Assembly: GCA_029168955.1 (NCBI GenBank)
Contig: JAPDOI010000038.1
Location: 399,001 to 463,000, forward strand
Length of the DNA: 64,000 nucleotides
Reading direction: 5' to 3'
From: Aplectana chamaeleonis
Lineage: Eukaryota; Nematoda; Chromadorea; Rhabditida; Cosmocercidae
Positions 1-12,317 of this stretch are shown here, in pieces. The translations under genes were made by a program, and so were the position numbers. Every line of letters begins with the position of its first letter. The stretch's first letter is position 1. The notes under the pieces were generated by a model that made no database searches, was not told where the DNA came from, and worked only from the letters and a program-made list of their open reading frames with translations.

Positions 1-129
1 AACACTCCGACCAATCACCTCCGACCTCAGTTTTTTTCACGATTCGCGATTTTCGAAAGGCCCTTCCGCTTTCTATAATAAAGGCACAGTTCAAGCTCAG
101 GGACGAAATCTGAGATTTACAGGTAGTTG

Positions 130-520
130 TGAGGCTGACACACCCTATATAACATCTGCCAAGTGCGAGCTCTGAACTTCTCCGAATATGCTAGATATAG
201 GGGAAAGACACCCTGGGGCGCCCCCACCAAGAAGACACTTTGGCACGCTCCATCAGACGACCTTTTGAGCCTAACAGTGGCGATATAAGCCAAGGTTCTA
301 AACCAGTAAATGACTTCCCTTCATCTCCAGTTTCTCTCTTGATTCAAGTCCGCCCACAAACATCGTTTGCAAATGACGAGAGTTACAAGCCGCGGACAAC
401 TCGCTCACCAAGTCTTGGCCGCTCACGTTTCGGGGCCGTAGCTCCGTTCCCATGGGGCTCTGTACGACTCCGAATAAATTTTTGGAATAAGCATGGGACC
501 GTTCTTAGGGTGGACGAGGA
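130..520 (+). repeat. Dispersed repeat F, copy 1
   Basis: Shares GCCAAGTGCGAGCTCTGAAC with 59970 and, further right, a stretch around TTTGCAAATGACGAGAGTTA with the inverse of 4160-4420. The frames it creates are repeat-derived and I see no functional protein. Confidence 0.6.
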
Positions 521-963
521 AACATAAAAATGATTCTGAGATTGGACTGTGTCTTTAAGTAAAGGGATGCTCTAACAGCCATTTGAAGACTTTATCGAGG
601 TGGGCTACTGGAAACTTTAATGCTTGATTCACTAACGAATGGTGGCGCATAGCGTAGCCATAACCGCGAGGTCGGGTTTCTACGCCGAACCAAAAGACAG
701 ATATGCATCATCCTCCTCACATCTTTGCAAGCAGGCTATTTATGGCCGTTGGGTTACCTGTCAAGTCTTTACCACGAAAATAATTACTCCAATGGGACAG
801 AAAACTTACTCTGAGAAATGACCACAGATAGAAAATAAAATTCCTTTTTTTTTCTACTGAAAAAAACGCGTAATCTGCGAGAAAAATTCTAAGATACCCT
901 TTTAAGTGTGAGGCAACGTTCCTAACTACGCGAAAATAAAATGCTTCGATGAACTCCACTTAC

Positions 964-3900
964 TTATTCCATACCCGGCAGCGAAAAGTTTGCGCAATCG
1001 TAGCGACTTTCTGTCTGGTAAACAAATCGGTGAAGCTTCAGTCTTCGGAATATTTTCAGCTAACTCGATAATAGCTAGATCGACCTCCGAGGATTTGTTG
1101 CACGGATGAAGGCTCAGAACAGTTGGCTGAAAAGGTAAAAGCTATCATCTCGAATTTTATCGACAAGAAACGTTTCATACATGTGTGATAATATATTCAT
1201 GCAACTGTGTTAGATAGAGAAACTTATGTTGCGCATTGAAGTGTGAACATTTTCTGTTCTTTTTTTTTGCTGGTTTTCCATACAAATTGCTCTGGAATTA
1301 AAATTGGACGAGAAACCTGTCTTTTAAGGACCACAGGAAGTTATAGCCAAAGCTAGTAGGAACAGTACTCAGAATCAACACTGTCACTGGCTTTAAGTTA
1401 TGCGCCTTGTGCTCTTTCCCTAATTTCTGCTGTTTCCGGATGACAACAAGATTTTCCAAGGCGATAAACACGAAACAATCCTCGAGCTCTGAGCAGCAAC
1501 AATTTCTTGAAGGCTTCCATTGTGTTCCTCCTCATCTGAGGTCGGTGAGACGCTCCCATCCAATCAAACTTCCTTTTGGCAGAGGAAATCAAAAGCATTA
1601 GTCAGAATAGTGTTCTTCGGTGAGGATTTTCGGATATTCTCTTGGAAGAACACGATGGTTTTCAAAAAAAGACTCCATCTGGCTATATTGTTCATTTTGA
1701 AATACTCGATTCTGTGAGGTCCCTACTGGAACGAAACTCTGGTCCACAATCAAAGACTATCGTTTTTTCGGCATGCAGCTCGAAGACAATCGTGCTACAG
1801 CCAAGGTCAATCGTGTTGAGGTCTCGTGGTCCAAGCGCAACACTCTTCGTGTAGGCTTGTGCTGCAACTGTCATCGTACGCAACTGGAAATCGGAATTTT
1901 GTGCCGTCAATGACAGTACTTTCTTTGATTCACCAATCTGATGAGCGAAAAACAGTCGCTGGTCAAGTGGAAACTAACAAGGAAACTACTAATAGTCAGT
2001 ATGGTCATTCCAGATAAAATAAACGTGTCTAGAACCCTTCTTAGAGTAGAACCCGATCATGATCTTCGCAGCTGCTTATAACACCTCTGCAAAAAGTTGT
2101 AAACGCTTACCAACAGAATTCCGTGCCTATTCTAACATCCGAAACGCGCATTAGTCTTCGGTAATCCGGAAACAGACCTCATAATTGTGTTCATTGTCAG
2201 AAACTACCCCTGAGCAAAGTTCGGATGGAGGCACACTTTCCAAATTTTGCTCACACTGATAGCGTTTTATATTTCTACCGCTTTTTGGTTGGGCGTTCAG
2301 TCATACCAATTAGAGGGCTCTAGAAGGGTCCCAAAAAAATACTGCACATTTGATTGAAAACCAGCCAGGTGGGTTAATTGGGGCACTAATCGGGGATTCC
2401 TGTTATGATTTTCCGAAGTTTTCGCCTTGATTCGTTCGATGCTTCCCATCGGAGGACATTTTGATGGCAAAGCGCGACTTCAAAAAATTTCCGGAGCACC
2501 ACGAAATAACCTCCAAATGAACATTTCGTGGCTCAAATTGTTTATCTGGAGGTTATTTGCAGTTGCAGTGCTAAACACGAACCTGCAGTCCGTTTATCCA
2601 TTTTCGATAGATTATGGTAGGTTGTATACGGTATACTGCATACGGTAGCTTTGTCAAAATCTCATATTTGACTCAAAATTTGTATGCGGAAGTTACCGGG
2701 GTGGTCAGAACGAATTTAAGTCCACTTGCCGATTTTCAAAGTGCTAAGGCAGGTTTCGCCCCTAAATAGCATGGCACCTAGTAACCTACAGTGAACCTCC
2801 TAGTTTTTTCGAACAGGCTCCAGATACGTGTTCAACTCTATAGATTACCCCACATACAAGTTTTGAGCCTAATTCGATTCTTAAACACCTTATATTTGCA
2901 TGCGGTCTTTCGTTGCCGCCAGGATTTGAAAAATGCATATAACCTTTTTTAGAGTTGTTTAGGGCAGCTGCGAAAAACTTAATCGAATTCTACTCCAGAA
3001 ACGGTTCTAGAAAACTTTACCTCAACCGAAATGATCAGGCTCAATAAAAGTTGTTTCCTCGTAAGGTTATGCATTTTTTCCGGGCTGGGTTTCAAGAACG
3101 CAATATATGGGCTACTGTTGCGTTTGCCTCCAGAGAATGCGTGCTACTTCCGCCGCACACCCATCTGTGGCCCACGGCTTGCCGTTTATGAATTCCGGTC
3201 TCGATGGAAGCATTAAGCATGAACACCGATTTACATTGGTGCACGCAAAACCAGAGAAGAGCCATCTTTCGACACAAAAAGGTCCTTGGTGTCTAACAAT
3301 ACAGCGGTTTGTACCTACCTATTCAAAAATGAATTTAGTTTCCACGAATATTGTACTTTTCAAGAGCGTTTTTCTCCGTTTTGAAGGCCTCTACTTTTTC
3401 CTACAGTTCTCTTTGTGTCAGCATGCTCCTGCCAATTACCCGAACTGCTTTCTATGGTAAAGACCCTGTTTTGTTAGAATAATAGATCGGATTAACTTAC
3501 ATAGCTTTTTACTTTGTATGTTTTGGATGAGGCGCCCAAGGTTGTTCCAAGATGTACCGTGATATTATTTCCGGAGGCTGAACGCGCGACATCTTCATCG
3601 AACTTTGTAGATCCGCTGATAAAAAAATTAGAATAATCGGCTATAAAAGATGAAATGATCAGAAAGATAATATCATTGCCGATAATTTTTTTCTTGTGGC
3701 TATTCTCTTCGAAAAGACGCTCGATGTCGGGCGAAACAAAGAAATACTTGAAAGCGTTTGTGAGTGCTCACGAGACCTTCCGTTTTCTAGCGACTGTCTA
3801 TCCATGTCTTTTTTATTAAAGTCAAAAATCACTCACCCATTCTTCTTCCACTTTCTGCAAATCCCATCGCTATTTCTCATATCATGCAGCTCCTCTATCA

Positions 3901-6261
3901 CACAATGACGAGCTGTTAAGACGTGCTTCTGTGAGATTAAAGCACCACTACAGGTAATACCAGCTACCTGGCTGTATGCTGTAAAAGTTGTAGAACTAAT
4001 AAAAAATGCACATTCACCTCATCTGGTACTCACAATTAAAACAGTGGAATGTTTCATGTCGAGTGTTCACTGTTACACTTTTTTTCTCCAGACTTCATAA
4101 TGATCTCTCCATCTTTTCAGTGGAATCGCGTTAAAGACGCGATTCCACTGAAAAGACCGTCCAACCACAGAACTGTTTTCTGTTCTCCTACCTATCTTGG
4201 AAACGAGCCCACGCTCATCCATATAATGTCTCTGGCATCGTACAAGACCCTCTGGTAACGGAGATATGCCCCCCCCCCTAATTATTGAGCTGCGGAAGCA
4301 TGGTGGACGAGTGGTCCTAGGCTTGTAACTGCCGTCATTTGCAAACATTGTATGCGAGCTGACGTTAATAAAAAGAGAGGCTGAGAATGAAGGAAGAAGC
4401 GGTGCCATTCATCGGCAACCGTCGCTCATCTTTCCATTGTTCGTAAAAAGATCGTAAAAAGGATGTGCCAAAGTGGCTTTCTGATCTGGGCACACTAGGG
4501 TGGCATTCTCTTATACCTCGCTTACTCGTAGGAAATAAGAGATCGCGCTTGACAGGTGTGATGAAGGGTGAGTCTACTTCACAATTACGTGGGAAACCAG
4601 ATTTCGTCCTTGATCTTGATTTGTGCATTTGAGTATTCAAAAGAGGTACTCCTTCTTGTACGCCTCGCGGGAAATCAACCCAAACGATCACCTGGATACG
4701 TGGAGTTGACTTTCCCTTCGATTCACCAATGGTATTGTTTGTGAAAAAGCTCTTTATGACTCGCTAAGGTGACTTTGTAAATTTTTGTTGCGAATGCTCG
4801 AAAATTAGGCCCCAAGTGTTTCAAACGACTGCGAGAGACGCAGGCTAACTTTCGGTGCTTAGCGCCTTCATCAGTCCTCAAGAAGGCATGTCAGTCTCAA
4901 CTCCACAATATTCCTTTCAGCTGGCATATTTGGCTGCTGGTACAATAATCACAGAATGTGCAACCACATATACTCTCGTACGCCTTGCGATTCGTTGGTG
5001 GTCTAAATATAGTAGCTTGACCAGTAGCGATTAATCTCTCGAAACCACATTTACTCCTCTAGCCAGAATCTCGATCGTACATATGGCGCTGCCAAGGAAT
5101 GCTGTCCGGCGCTAAATGTGGCTTTCACGTTTTCGGATGTCTTGTCGTGTATCCAATCTCGTTGAGGTTATTTGACATCATCTAATCGAAGTCTTGACAT
5201 CGCCAGCTACAGATCTTAGTAGCCGCAAATTTGCGAACTACACTGACCTTGACATAAAGGGGATGACAGCTTTTGAGGTGCAGTAAAACATTTCGGGCTG
5301 GCTTTCTTTTTCCATGATATTTCTATCGTTCCTCTGTCAATCCTGACCTCGGTGTTCGGGAAGGGTGAAAACCTCTCTGCAAGTGGTGGTCCGATAGTGA
5401 GTGCATCCTATATGTGCACTTCGAACATTTAATGAACGAAGCGTGTAATCCAGGTGTGTCTGGGTGTTACCGATAAAAAGACATAATCTAGGCAGCGTCT
5501 GTAGATTAAAGTTTGGCACTACGAGTATCTCTGCTGTAGTTGATCAAGAAAAATGATACATCGTTTGCTACCGAGGCAAGTGAGTCATCAAGCACCGCCC
5601 GGAACCCTTTTCCACCTAACAATGATCACACTTCCACCTTACCGTCCTTCATCAGCCATCGTAGACGGAGGCTGGAAATGTACGTTTTTGCACTTTCTTA
5701 TTAATTGATTAAACACCTTTGTTCCGTACCAGGAGATGAACTAGTTGCAACAGAGAAAACTGACTGTACCCTGACAACTGTTTCATCGCTCTATGGGAGT
5801 AAATTATTGTAAATAGGCGTCTTACCTTCAGTCACTTGCAATAAAACCATCCAAGGTAATTCGCCTGGTGATGTCTTCGTTCCTCCCATTGACCTTCTCG
5901 AACGTGGTGCTTCAGTTGAGCCTGAATAACTAAAGGACTAATTTGTTGTGTCTCCTACCGAATCAAAACTCTCATCTGACAAGGATTGCTATGGGAATTT
6001 CATCCACCAGGAAAAGCTTGCCAAACCTAGGAGCTGCCCAATAGCTTGCACATAGGGACAAAGGAAACCTGTTTAAGAGTTTTGTTTTTGTGTGAGCCTG
6101 AACTGAACTCGGTTTTCCATTCTCTAGAAGCATAAAATTAAACAGTTGAACTCACCCAGATGGCGTCTACCACATTCCTGCTTTATCGCTCTATTCTCGG
6201 CTTCTGTCACTTTACCAGCGCGAACAAAGCAAGCTATCCCGAACAGCAACAGGATACGCAT
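964..6261 (-). CDS. Secreted S1 serine protease, gene C (3' exons beyond window edge)
   Basis: Third tandem copy, truncated only by the window. Visible exons are 6261-6156, 5921-5826, 3978-3837, 3615-3501 and 1126-964. The signal peptide reads MRILLLFGIACFVRA, the furin-like site is PRSRR before SMGGTKTSPGELPWMV, His sits in LTARHC and Asp in EVDLAIIEL. The exons for the last strand and the catalytic Ser should lie left of position 1. Exon 2 is 12 nt shorter and exon 4 is 3 nt shorter than in genes A and B; both losses keep frame, which suggests the gene is still under coding constraint. The two cassette-exon candidates are at 1883-1727 and 1488-1388. Intron 2 carries an insertion with a 19-bp perfect hairpin (4113-4155). 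Whether gene C is functional cannot be decided without the missing Ser exon. Confidence 0.8.
1388..1488 (-). CDS. Probable extra or cassette exon X2 of protease gene C
   Basis: 101 nt after a GCTGCTCAG acceptor, ending at CCA before GTGACA. The open frame includes FIALENLVVIRKQQK. Phase is compatible with X1 and core exon 5 of gene C. Confidence 0.4.
1727..1883 (-). CDS. Probable extra or cassette exon X1 of protease gene C
   Basis: 157 nt, the same length as in gene A. Acceptor TTTCCAG, donor GTAGGG, frame open. The conserved block is ALGPRDL with STIVFELHAEKTIVFDCG. Differences from copy A fall somewhat more often at third codon positions than at first or second positions, judged by eye. 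Confidence 0.4.
4113..4155. repeat. Perfect 19-bp hairpin in intron 2 of gene C
   Basis: CTTTTCAGTGGAATCGCGT, loop TAAAG, exact inverse. It lies at the edge of sequence absent from introns 2 of genes A and B. Confidence 0.9.
4160..4420 (-). repeat. Dispersed repeat F, inverted copy in intron 2 of gene C
   Basis: Inverse of the 240-520 region, sharing FANDGSYKPRTTR-type translated text and the GTAACGGAGATATGCCCC edge. It is absent from introns 2 of genes A and B, so it is an insertion. Confidence 0.55.
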
Positions 6262-9200
6262 CTGGAGGTGGATTAGTCAAATTATTTAGTTGAATTAATC
6301 GGTTAACTTGATTGTAACGACCACGATGAATCTCTTCGTCCAATAGACCTTTTCAAGAATTGATGTCTTGGCGAAAAATCCTTGATGTTAATGAGCATCA
6401 AGCCTATTTTTTCCAGTCCAAATCAGTGTATGAGTGAAATTGCTGATACAATAGGTAAAAATGATGGGAACATGGGTCATTATCGGGTGAAAGTGATGCG
6501 AAATGGTGTGGGCTCACAGCGAAATTGGAGTTAAATTGCAGCAGAACTTCGGTGAGGCTACCCGGCCGAGTATATTAGCTTGGTGGAGCAGGTACGGTTC
6601 AATGCAAGGTTATCCGATTTGCTGGGGAACAAGTTTCATCCCTCTTACGCGGTAATTGTTTCAGGAGCCCTATTTATTAGCTTTTGAAGTTTGCCGAAGA
6701 AGCAAGCAGTCAACTTCATCTTGCCTACATCGTATCCAGCGCGGGTTTTCTAAAATCCTTCATCACATGTAGAAACAGTCCGCGCTCCTCGGTTACGATC
6801 GATATTGTTAGGTCACTTCCACTCGCTGCAAGGTCATCCTTGCACTGTTTGATACCCACCGGTTACACAAACTATCCTTTTTCGCGAGTGGACCTTGATT
6901 TAGGCGCGAAAAAGATATATTTGCTGTGAAGATAATAGTGGGGGTAACTGGGCTTATATACTGAGCTCACCCACGGCGAGTGGTGAAAAACCAATTTCAG
7001 TGCTCGTGCTCAGACTTCCAACCATGAGCATGGAGTGAAACAGTCTTCTGGCGTCGACCAGTTGTCTGGTAGAATGAGCAAGCTGTTGGCGGAAGAGATC
7101 CGTAGATGATAGGGTCATTTTAAGGTCGAAGAAGGTTTTGTGCAGAATGGCATCAGTTAGGGTCGAAGGGACGATTGGGTCAACCGAGTGGAGAGAATCT
7201 CGAGCGACCGGTGAGAAAGTGATTCCGTAGTCCCAACAAACAGTTCCACGGAAAGTACGGAGACGCAGTGAGAGTTCAACATTTCAGGCACTTAAGGTGC
7301 ATTTATCCTAATTTCTTTGTCATTTTGGCTCTACTCGGAGACAAAGTAGTCGATTAGGCGAACAATCTCAAAATCGAATACAATGACTTCGACACCTTTG
7401 ATAACCTGCTGCCTCGTTGATTTAATTCTATTGCGGTGCCAAGGAAAGTACTAGAATGTGGAAATTCCAGAGATGTTCCGGAGATGACCTTCTCGGGCTT
7501 TCCACTTCTGCGGCCTTTAACCTGCCCAGCCTGTAGTTTTCTACAGTGGAATCGACAGGCTTTCACATAGAAAGCTATGCTCTGAGACAAGTTGTTTCTG
7601 CTGGACTGAATTTGAGACTAGTGGGGAGCTCAGTCCGTAGACCAGCGGGCAGATCCTGTTCGGCTACCATCAGTGTTTTTGGAACCACGAAAAAGAGGTC
7701 AATTAAGAAAGAGAGAAGAAGTCAATGGAGTAGGAAACGTGGGTCTTCTGCATGAGTTTGCTAACTTGAGCAACCACTCACAAAAGAGAGAACATTGGTG
7801 AAATTGGGATACCGGTGAGTTTATATACGAGTCTGAGATGACGATGCCACTCTATCAAAGAGAAAGTATTTGTGCAGGTCCTCATGTAATAGGAGATTCG
7901 GAGTCGTTCTCAGTCAACATGAATGAACAGAAGCACAAGATTGCGACAAAAAAAGTTTAAAATAGTGTCAAAATGATGTATTATGACATTTTGACATTTC
8001 AGTAGTACTGCAGCAGAGGTGTTTTGTTTGAAAACATAGTAACATTCAGTTTTTGCAATCAACCTTAATCTTCACGATGACTTAAACGGGTTGTGTATTA
8101 TGCAGCCGGAATGGGCCTTCCGAGTCCGTATTTATGGAAAAGAGATAAAGCGGGTAGCCTTCATGATTTTGAATGCCGGCTGTTGGTTTTGCCTGCTTGC
8201 TCTATATATTGTGGTACACTTTCAAGTCAATCGTGCCCGACATAGGATGTAAGACGAAATTCACCATCATCTTCAGAAATCATGTTCGCCCCTCAATTGT
8301 AGAGAAAATGACATTAGTGAGGGTCGGCACGCTGTGTGCTCGCAAAGGGAACCCTCACTGAGTGATAGGGATAGTTTATCCAGTGTGCTGCAACCTACAA
8401 GACTCTGGGTAAGGATTGATATTACCTTTCCGCAAGTTTTTGCACTGTCATGTTTTGGTAAATATTTGTGAGTGTGTGAGAGAACATAAATAACTTGTTC
8501 TCAAATGACCCTGAGTGCCTAAGGGAATCACGAAGAATCGTTGTCATAGCGTCGCGAACACAAAAAAAGTGGAGAGGTATAACGGGGCGGGGAGGGTTTG
8601 GGTGTTCGGCAAACATCTCTAGAATTTGCTCAAATCTGCCAACAGGGATGATTTGGGATGCTGAACCCGAATCTGTGGTTTAGTTGTCGATCTTCGTAGT
8701 TTACCTGAGGGCTATTGTAGGCAAAAGATATTGAGATAAGGTAATCTATCTTAGTCATTCAAACAATGAGCACATAACACTCCAAGTTTTACCCAAGTCT
8801 AAGGCCCTGAACAAATTGCAGCACTTGTACCCACATAGCGTAGTCTATCGGAAATCGGTTATCAAACTTGAGCTCTGTGTTAGGAGCTCCAAATAACCCA
8901 TGACAGGATTTCTGCGACGAAATTAGCGGAGCACTTCGGAACTCTCAGAAAGACGCTGTAAACCTCAAACCCCCTCCCCCCAAGCAAGGCTTCAGCCCAC
9001 AACAGCCAAAACTTTTTCAGCGATTAACAGAAACAACAGATTTATAAACGCCACCTAATGTGACACCAGACGACAGTTTTGCGCCACAACCATGGCTGTT
9101 TCGCTGAACGACTTGGAAATGGTTCCTTTCGCACGATTCTCTCGATGCGGGCCATGGAAACGCCTCTTTTCAAATTTCCTGAAATATACCTCGCCCAGAT

Positions 9201-9752
9201 ACCTAACAGTGGTCGAAGGGCCGTATGCATCCTAGGAAGCCGCATGGGTAGGGTAGCTTTCAACACAGTTACTTGAATAGGACACAAATCGCTATAAATT
9301 TATCCCCACTAACAAGAAATATGGATCGATTCCAGGCTTCCAGCACTACTTCGGTTTTTTTCCTCACTGCCCCCTCAATCTTTAATGACTCCTGACTTTA
9401 GCTAGTTGCGCCTTTTCGATTATTCTCTAATCAGAACATTGGTTTTGTGGTCGGCTGTTGGAGCATGGAGCTAAGTTTTGATTTGTTTTTGTATTCTCTT
9501 TCAGGTTTCTAAATCACCGCCCTGTGGTTTTGAGCACGTCGTCAATGGCGTACAATGAATAATAAAATCAATAAAAAATAATCTGTCTTAGGCGTGCAGC
9601 AAGCTAGAAGAGAATTTCCCAAAACATCGCACAAAACATAGAGCTAGCCCTAGCTAGGCAACAACAGAAAACTATTCTCGAAGAAATTTTGTTTTCAAAA
9701 ATTCGGTTTGTGATGCCCGTAGATTTCAGAAAACTCAAAGAAAACCATGGAA
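6262..9752. other. 5' flank of protease gene C
   Basis: Non-coding sequence homologous in order to 32301-34620 (unit B) and 49087-54130 (unit A). Includes the conserved TATA-like block near 7820. No credible additional gene. Confidence 0.6.
7820..7827 (-). promoter_or_regulatory. Conserved TATA-like box upstream of protease gene C
   Basis: TATATAAA on the minus strand inside a block conserved in all three units, followed by CTCACCGGTATCCC. It lies about 1.56 kb before the gene C start codon, so a 5' untranslated exon would be needed. Equivalents are 33715-33723 and 51099-51107. Confidence 0.3.
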
Positions 9753-9765
9753 ACAATCTAATAAT
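9753..9765. repeat. Target-site duplication of the Penelope-like element, left
   Basis: ACAATCTAATAAT, repeated at 12687-12699. Bases before it (CATGG) are also shared, with a 2-base difference. Confidence 0.75.
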
Positions 9766-9766
9766 A

Positions 9767-10618
9767 TTGGCAAATGTTATGTGCAGCTTCAAACCGAGTA
9801 TGATACAGATTTATTCGGCTGACGTTTCGGCGTCTTCGCCTTCTTCGGAGCCTGGAAATTCGAGAGCATTTCGAAAAACTATTCGATCAAGCGCCATTTC
9901 ATTCAACAGAATCGCCTTCAGTAGCAGGCCGGACCACTCACGAGGCGAAGAGGTAAGGAAAAAAAAACAGACCAACCTTAGGCTGTGAGCCGACGAGCTC
10001 AACGAGTCACCCTCAGATGTACACAAACGCAGGGGATGAGACTCGCGCCCCGGGTCCCCTTATATATGGTAGCGACCTACCTTAAAGGACCACCTAGGGG
10101 GACTGATTAAGGTGACATAGCCCGCAGAGGTCCATGTAGGGCGCCAAATCTTGGGTAATTGCGACGCACTCCTCCCTGCGATTGATTTTTGGATTCCTTG
10201 CAGCGATCCAGAATGCCTCGAGCGTTTTGCGCGCAGAAATTTCAGCCTCGCGCGCTAAGATAATTACCGTGATTTTAAATAGCGCATCGCCATGTACGCG
10301 GACGCGGTGGTCTCCTAAAGGCGTGGAAGTTTTGGACTTATTAAGACCGCAGAGGTGCTCTTTTATTCTAAGACAGAGTGGTCTGCCCGTCTCACCAATG
10401 AACTCTTCCTTGCAAAGCTGACATGAAATGAGGTACACAACCCCAGAGATCATGCAATCACCCTCTCTTCCGAAGGGGCAGACCAGGCATGAAGGAGTTG
10501 TACAAAGTCTGTCGTACAGACGGTTACGTGTCAGCTGTTTTTTGAGAGTAGCCGGTGAGATCTCGACTAATCTGACCGAATCCTGCAGATCAGCCTTTCG
10601 GATGCATGCTCGAACTTC
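9767..10618 (-). repeat. Inverted partial copy of the Penelope-like element (nuclease half)
   Basis: Its minus-strand frame 10453-10094 encodes the same GIY-YIG segment as the main copy with few substitutions (for example EEFIGET against EEYIGET). The arm pairs with 11793-12636 and would fold into an 850-bp hairpin. It also contains the antisense start of the long open frame. Confidence 0.9.
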
Positions 10619-12317
10619 ACGACTACATCTTCAAGATCGCTGCACGTATGATCACTCTACCGCAGAGGAATACGCGAAGCAGTATCGCCGGCTATTTCGA
10701 AACTGGACCGAAGTCGCGAAGGCAGCCTGTCTACCCGGACACATAGTCAGCAGGTTGAAATGTGAGCTTTCCACTTGTCCTGTACTGTACGTGCTCAGTA
10801 AGACCCATAAACTGCCCCCAGGAAGCGCAGGTTGCCAGGATCCAACGTGTTTTAAAGTTCGACCTATAATCAGCAACGTGGGTGGTCCAACAGATCGAAT
10901 ATCGTGGTTTCTCAATCTGGTTCTTGTTCAGCTTCTCAAATTTGTTCCAGCACACTTGCCTAATACTCAGAGTTTCCTCGACAAGCTTCGCGAAGGCAGT
11001 ATGGACGATAACTGCGTGATGGAATCGTGCGACGTGACCTCTCTGTACACCAATGTGCCTAAGGACAACGCCTTACAGGCCGTTTTCGAGATTCTCAGCG
11101 AGCAGCAGTCTAACGTCAATCTATACGGCCTCAACATCGGACAGGTCATGACACTGCTCAATGAGTGTTTGAAATGCAACATATTCAGGTGGAATGGAGA
11201 GTATTACAAGCAGATAAGAGGACTCGCGATGGGACAGAGGTTAGCTCCGATTCTGGCAGTCTCTTTGATGTCGAAAGTAGAAAGTCCCATTTTGAATAGC
11301 ATTCCATTGCTGTACTGTCGCTATATAGATGACTGTTTCATCGTGTGCTCTACCCAAGATGAGATGGACCAATGTTTTGAAATTTTGAACCAGCAATCAG
11401 AGGATATCAAATTTACTCGAGAAACTCCGAAGGACAATTGGCTAGCCTTTCTGAATGTGGAAGTTCACATTTCTCGAGGAGTGTGCCGGACAAAGTGGTA
11501 TCGGAAGCCGACTAGCAAAATTATAATCGTTCATTGCAGTTCGGCCCACCCCAGGAGAACGAAAAGGGCAATTGTAGCTGGTATGTTCAGGACAGCAGCT
11601 TCTGTTTCATCAGGTATCGAGGAAAAGTCAGTTTCCACTGAAAGGGCCAAATCTATAGCGATTGCTAACGGATACGCCCCGGCGATATGGAAGGTCAGAG
11701 AAGAGGGACGACGCTATGCATGTGATCAACGCGATGACGGTAGTACGAAAATACCTTTTTGTCTGCCTTTCATCTCTGACGAGATGAGCACTGAAGTTCG
11801 AGCATGCATCCGAAAGGCTGATCTGCAGGATTCGGTCAGATTAGTCGAAATCCCACCGGCTAATCTCAAAAAACAGCTGACACTTAACCGTCTGTACGGC
11901 AGACTTTGTACAACTCCTTCATGCCTGGTCTGCCCTTTTGGAAGAGAGGGTGATTGCATGATCTCTGGGGTTGTGTACCTCATTTCATGTCAGCTTTGCA
12001 AGGAAGAGTACATTGGTGAGACGGGCAGACCACTCTGTCTTAGAATAAAAGAACACCTCTGCGGTCTTAATAAGTCCAAAACTTCCACGCCTTTAGGAGA
12101 CCACCGCGTCCGCGTACATGGCGATGCGCTATTTGAAATCACGGTAATTATCTTAGCGGGCGAGGCTGACATTTCTGCGCGCAAAACACTCGAGGCATTC
12201 TGGATCGCTGCAAGGAATCCAAAAATCAATCGCAGGGAGGAGTGCGTCGCAATTACCCAAGATTTGGCGCCTTACATGGACCTCTGCGGGCTATGTCACC
12301 TTAATCAGTCGCCCTAG
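10428..12317 (+). CDS. Penelope-like reverse transcriptase with C-terminal GIY-YIG endonuclease
   Basis: A 629-codon open frame. The first 60-odd codons are antisense of the inverted nuclease copy and are probably not native; homology starts near 10619. Reverse transcriptase motifs are LYVLSKTHK, FKVRPIIS, DVTSLYTNVP (D202), GLAMGQRLAPILA and the catalytic YIDD at 299-302. A linker with several Cys leads to the GIY-YIG nuclease: GVVY at 514-517, YIG at 528-530, then R539-I-K-E-H. The product would copy RNA primed by a GIY-YIG nick. The frame is open to the stop, but an N-terminal portion usual in the family (on the order of 150-200 residues) is missing, so the copy is unlikely to be autonomous. 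Group assignment within Penelope-like elements is not attempted. Confidence 0.88.
   Translation: MRYTTPEIMQSPSLPKGQTRHEGVVQSLSYRRLRVSCFLRVAGEISTNLTESCRSAFRMHARTSRLHLQDRCTYDHSTAEEYAKQYRRLFRNWTEVAKAACLPGHIVSRLKCELSTCPVLYVLSKTHKLPPGSAGCQDPTCFKVRPIISNVGGPTDRISWFLNLVLVQLLKFVPAHLPNTQSFLDKLREGSMDDNCVMESCDVTSLYTNVPKDNALQAVFEILSEQQSNVNLYGLNIGQVMTLLNECLKCNIFRWNGEYYKQIRGLAMGQRLAPILAVSLMSKVESPILNSIPLLYCRYIDDCFIVCSTQDEMDQCFEILNQQSEDIKFTRETPKDNWLAFLNVEVHISRGVCRTKWYRKPTSKIIIVHCSSAHPRRTKRAIVAGMFRTAASVSSGIEEKSVSTERAKSIAIANGYAPAIWKVREEGRRYACDQRDDGSTKIPFCLPFISDEMSTEVRACIRKADLQDSVRLVEIPPANLKKQLTLNRLYGRLCTTPSCLVCPFGREGDCMISGVVYLISCQLCKEEYIGETGRPLCLRIKEHLCGLNKSKTSTPLGDHRVRVHGDALFEITVIILAGEADISARKTLEAFWIAARNPKINRREECVAITQDLAPYMDLCGLCHLNQSP

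Noticed and set aside
10428..10618. N-terminal 60-odd codons of the Penelope reverse transcriptase frame
   Set aside because: They are the antisense of the inverted nuclease copy, so not counted as native protein sequence.
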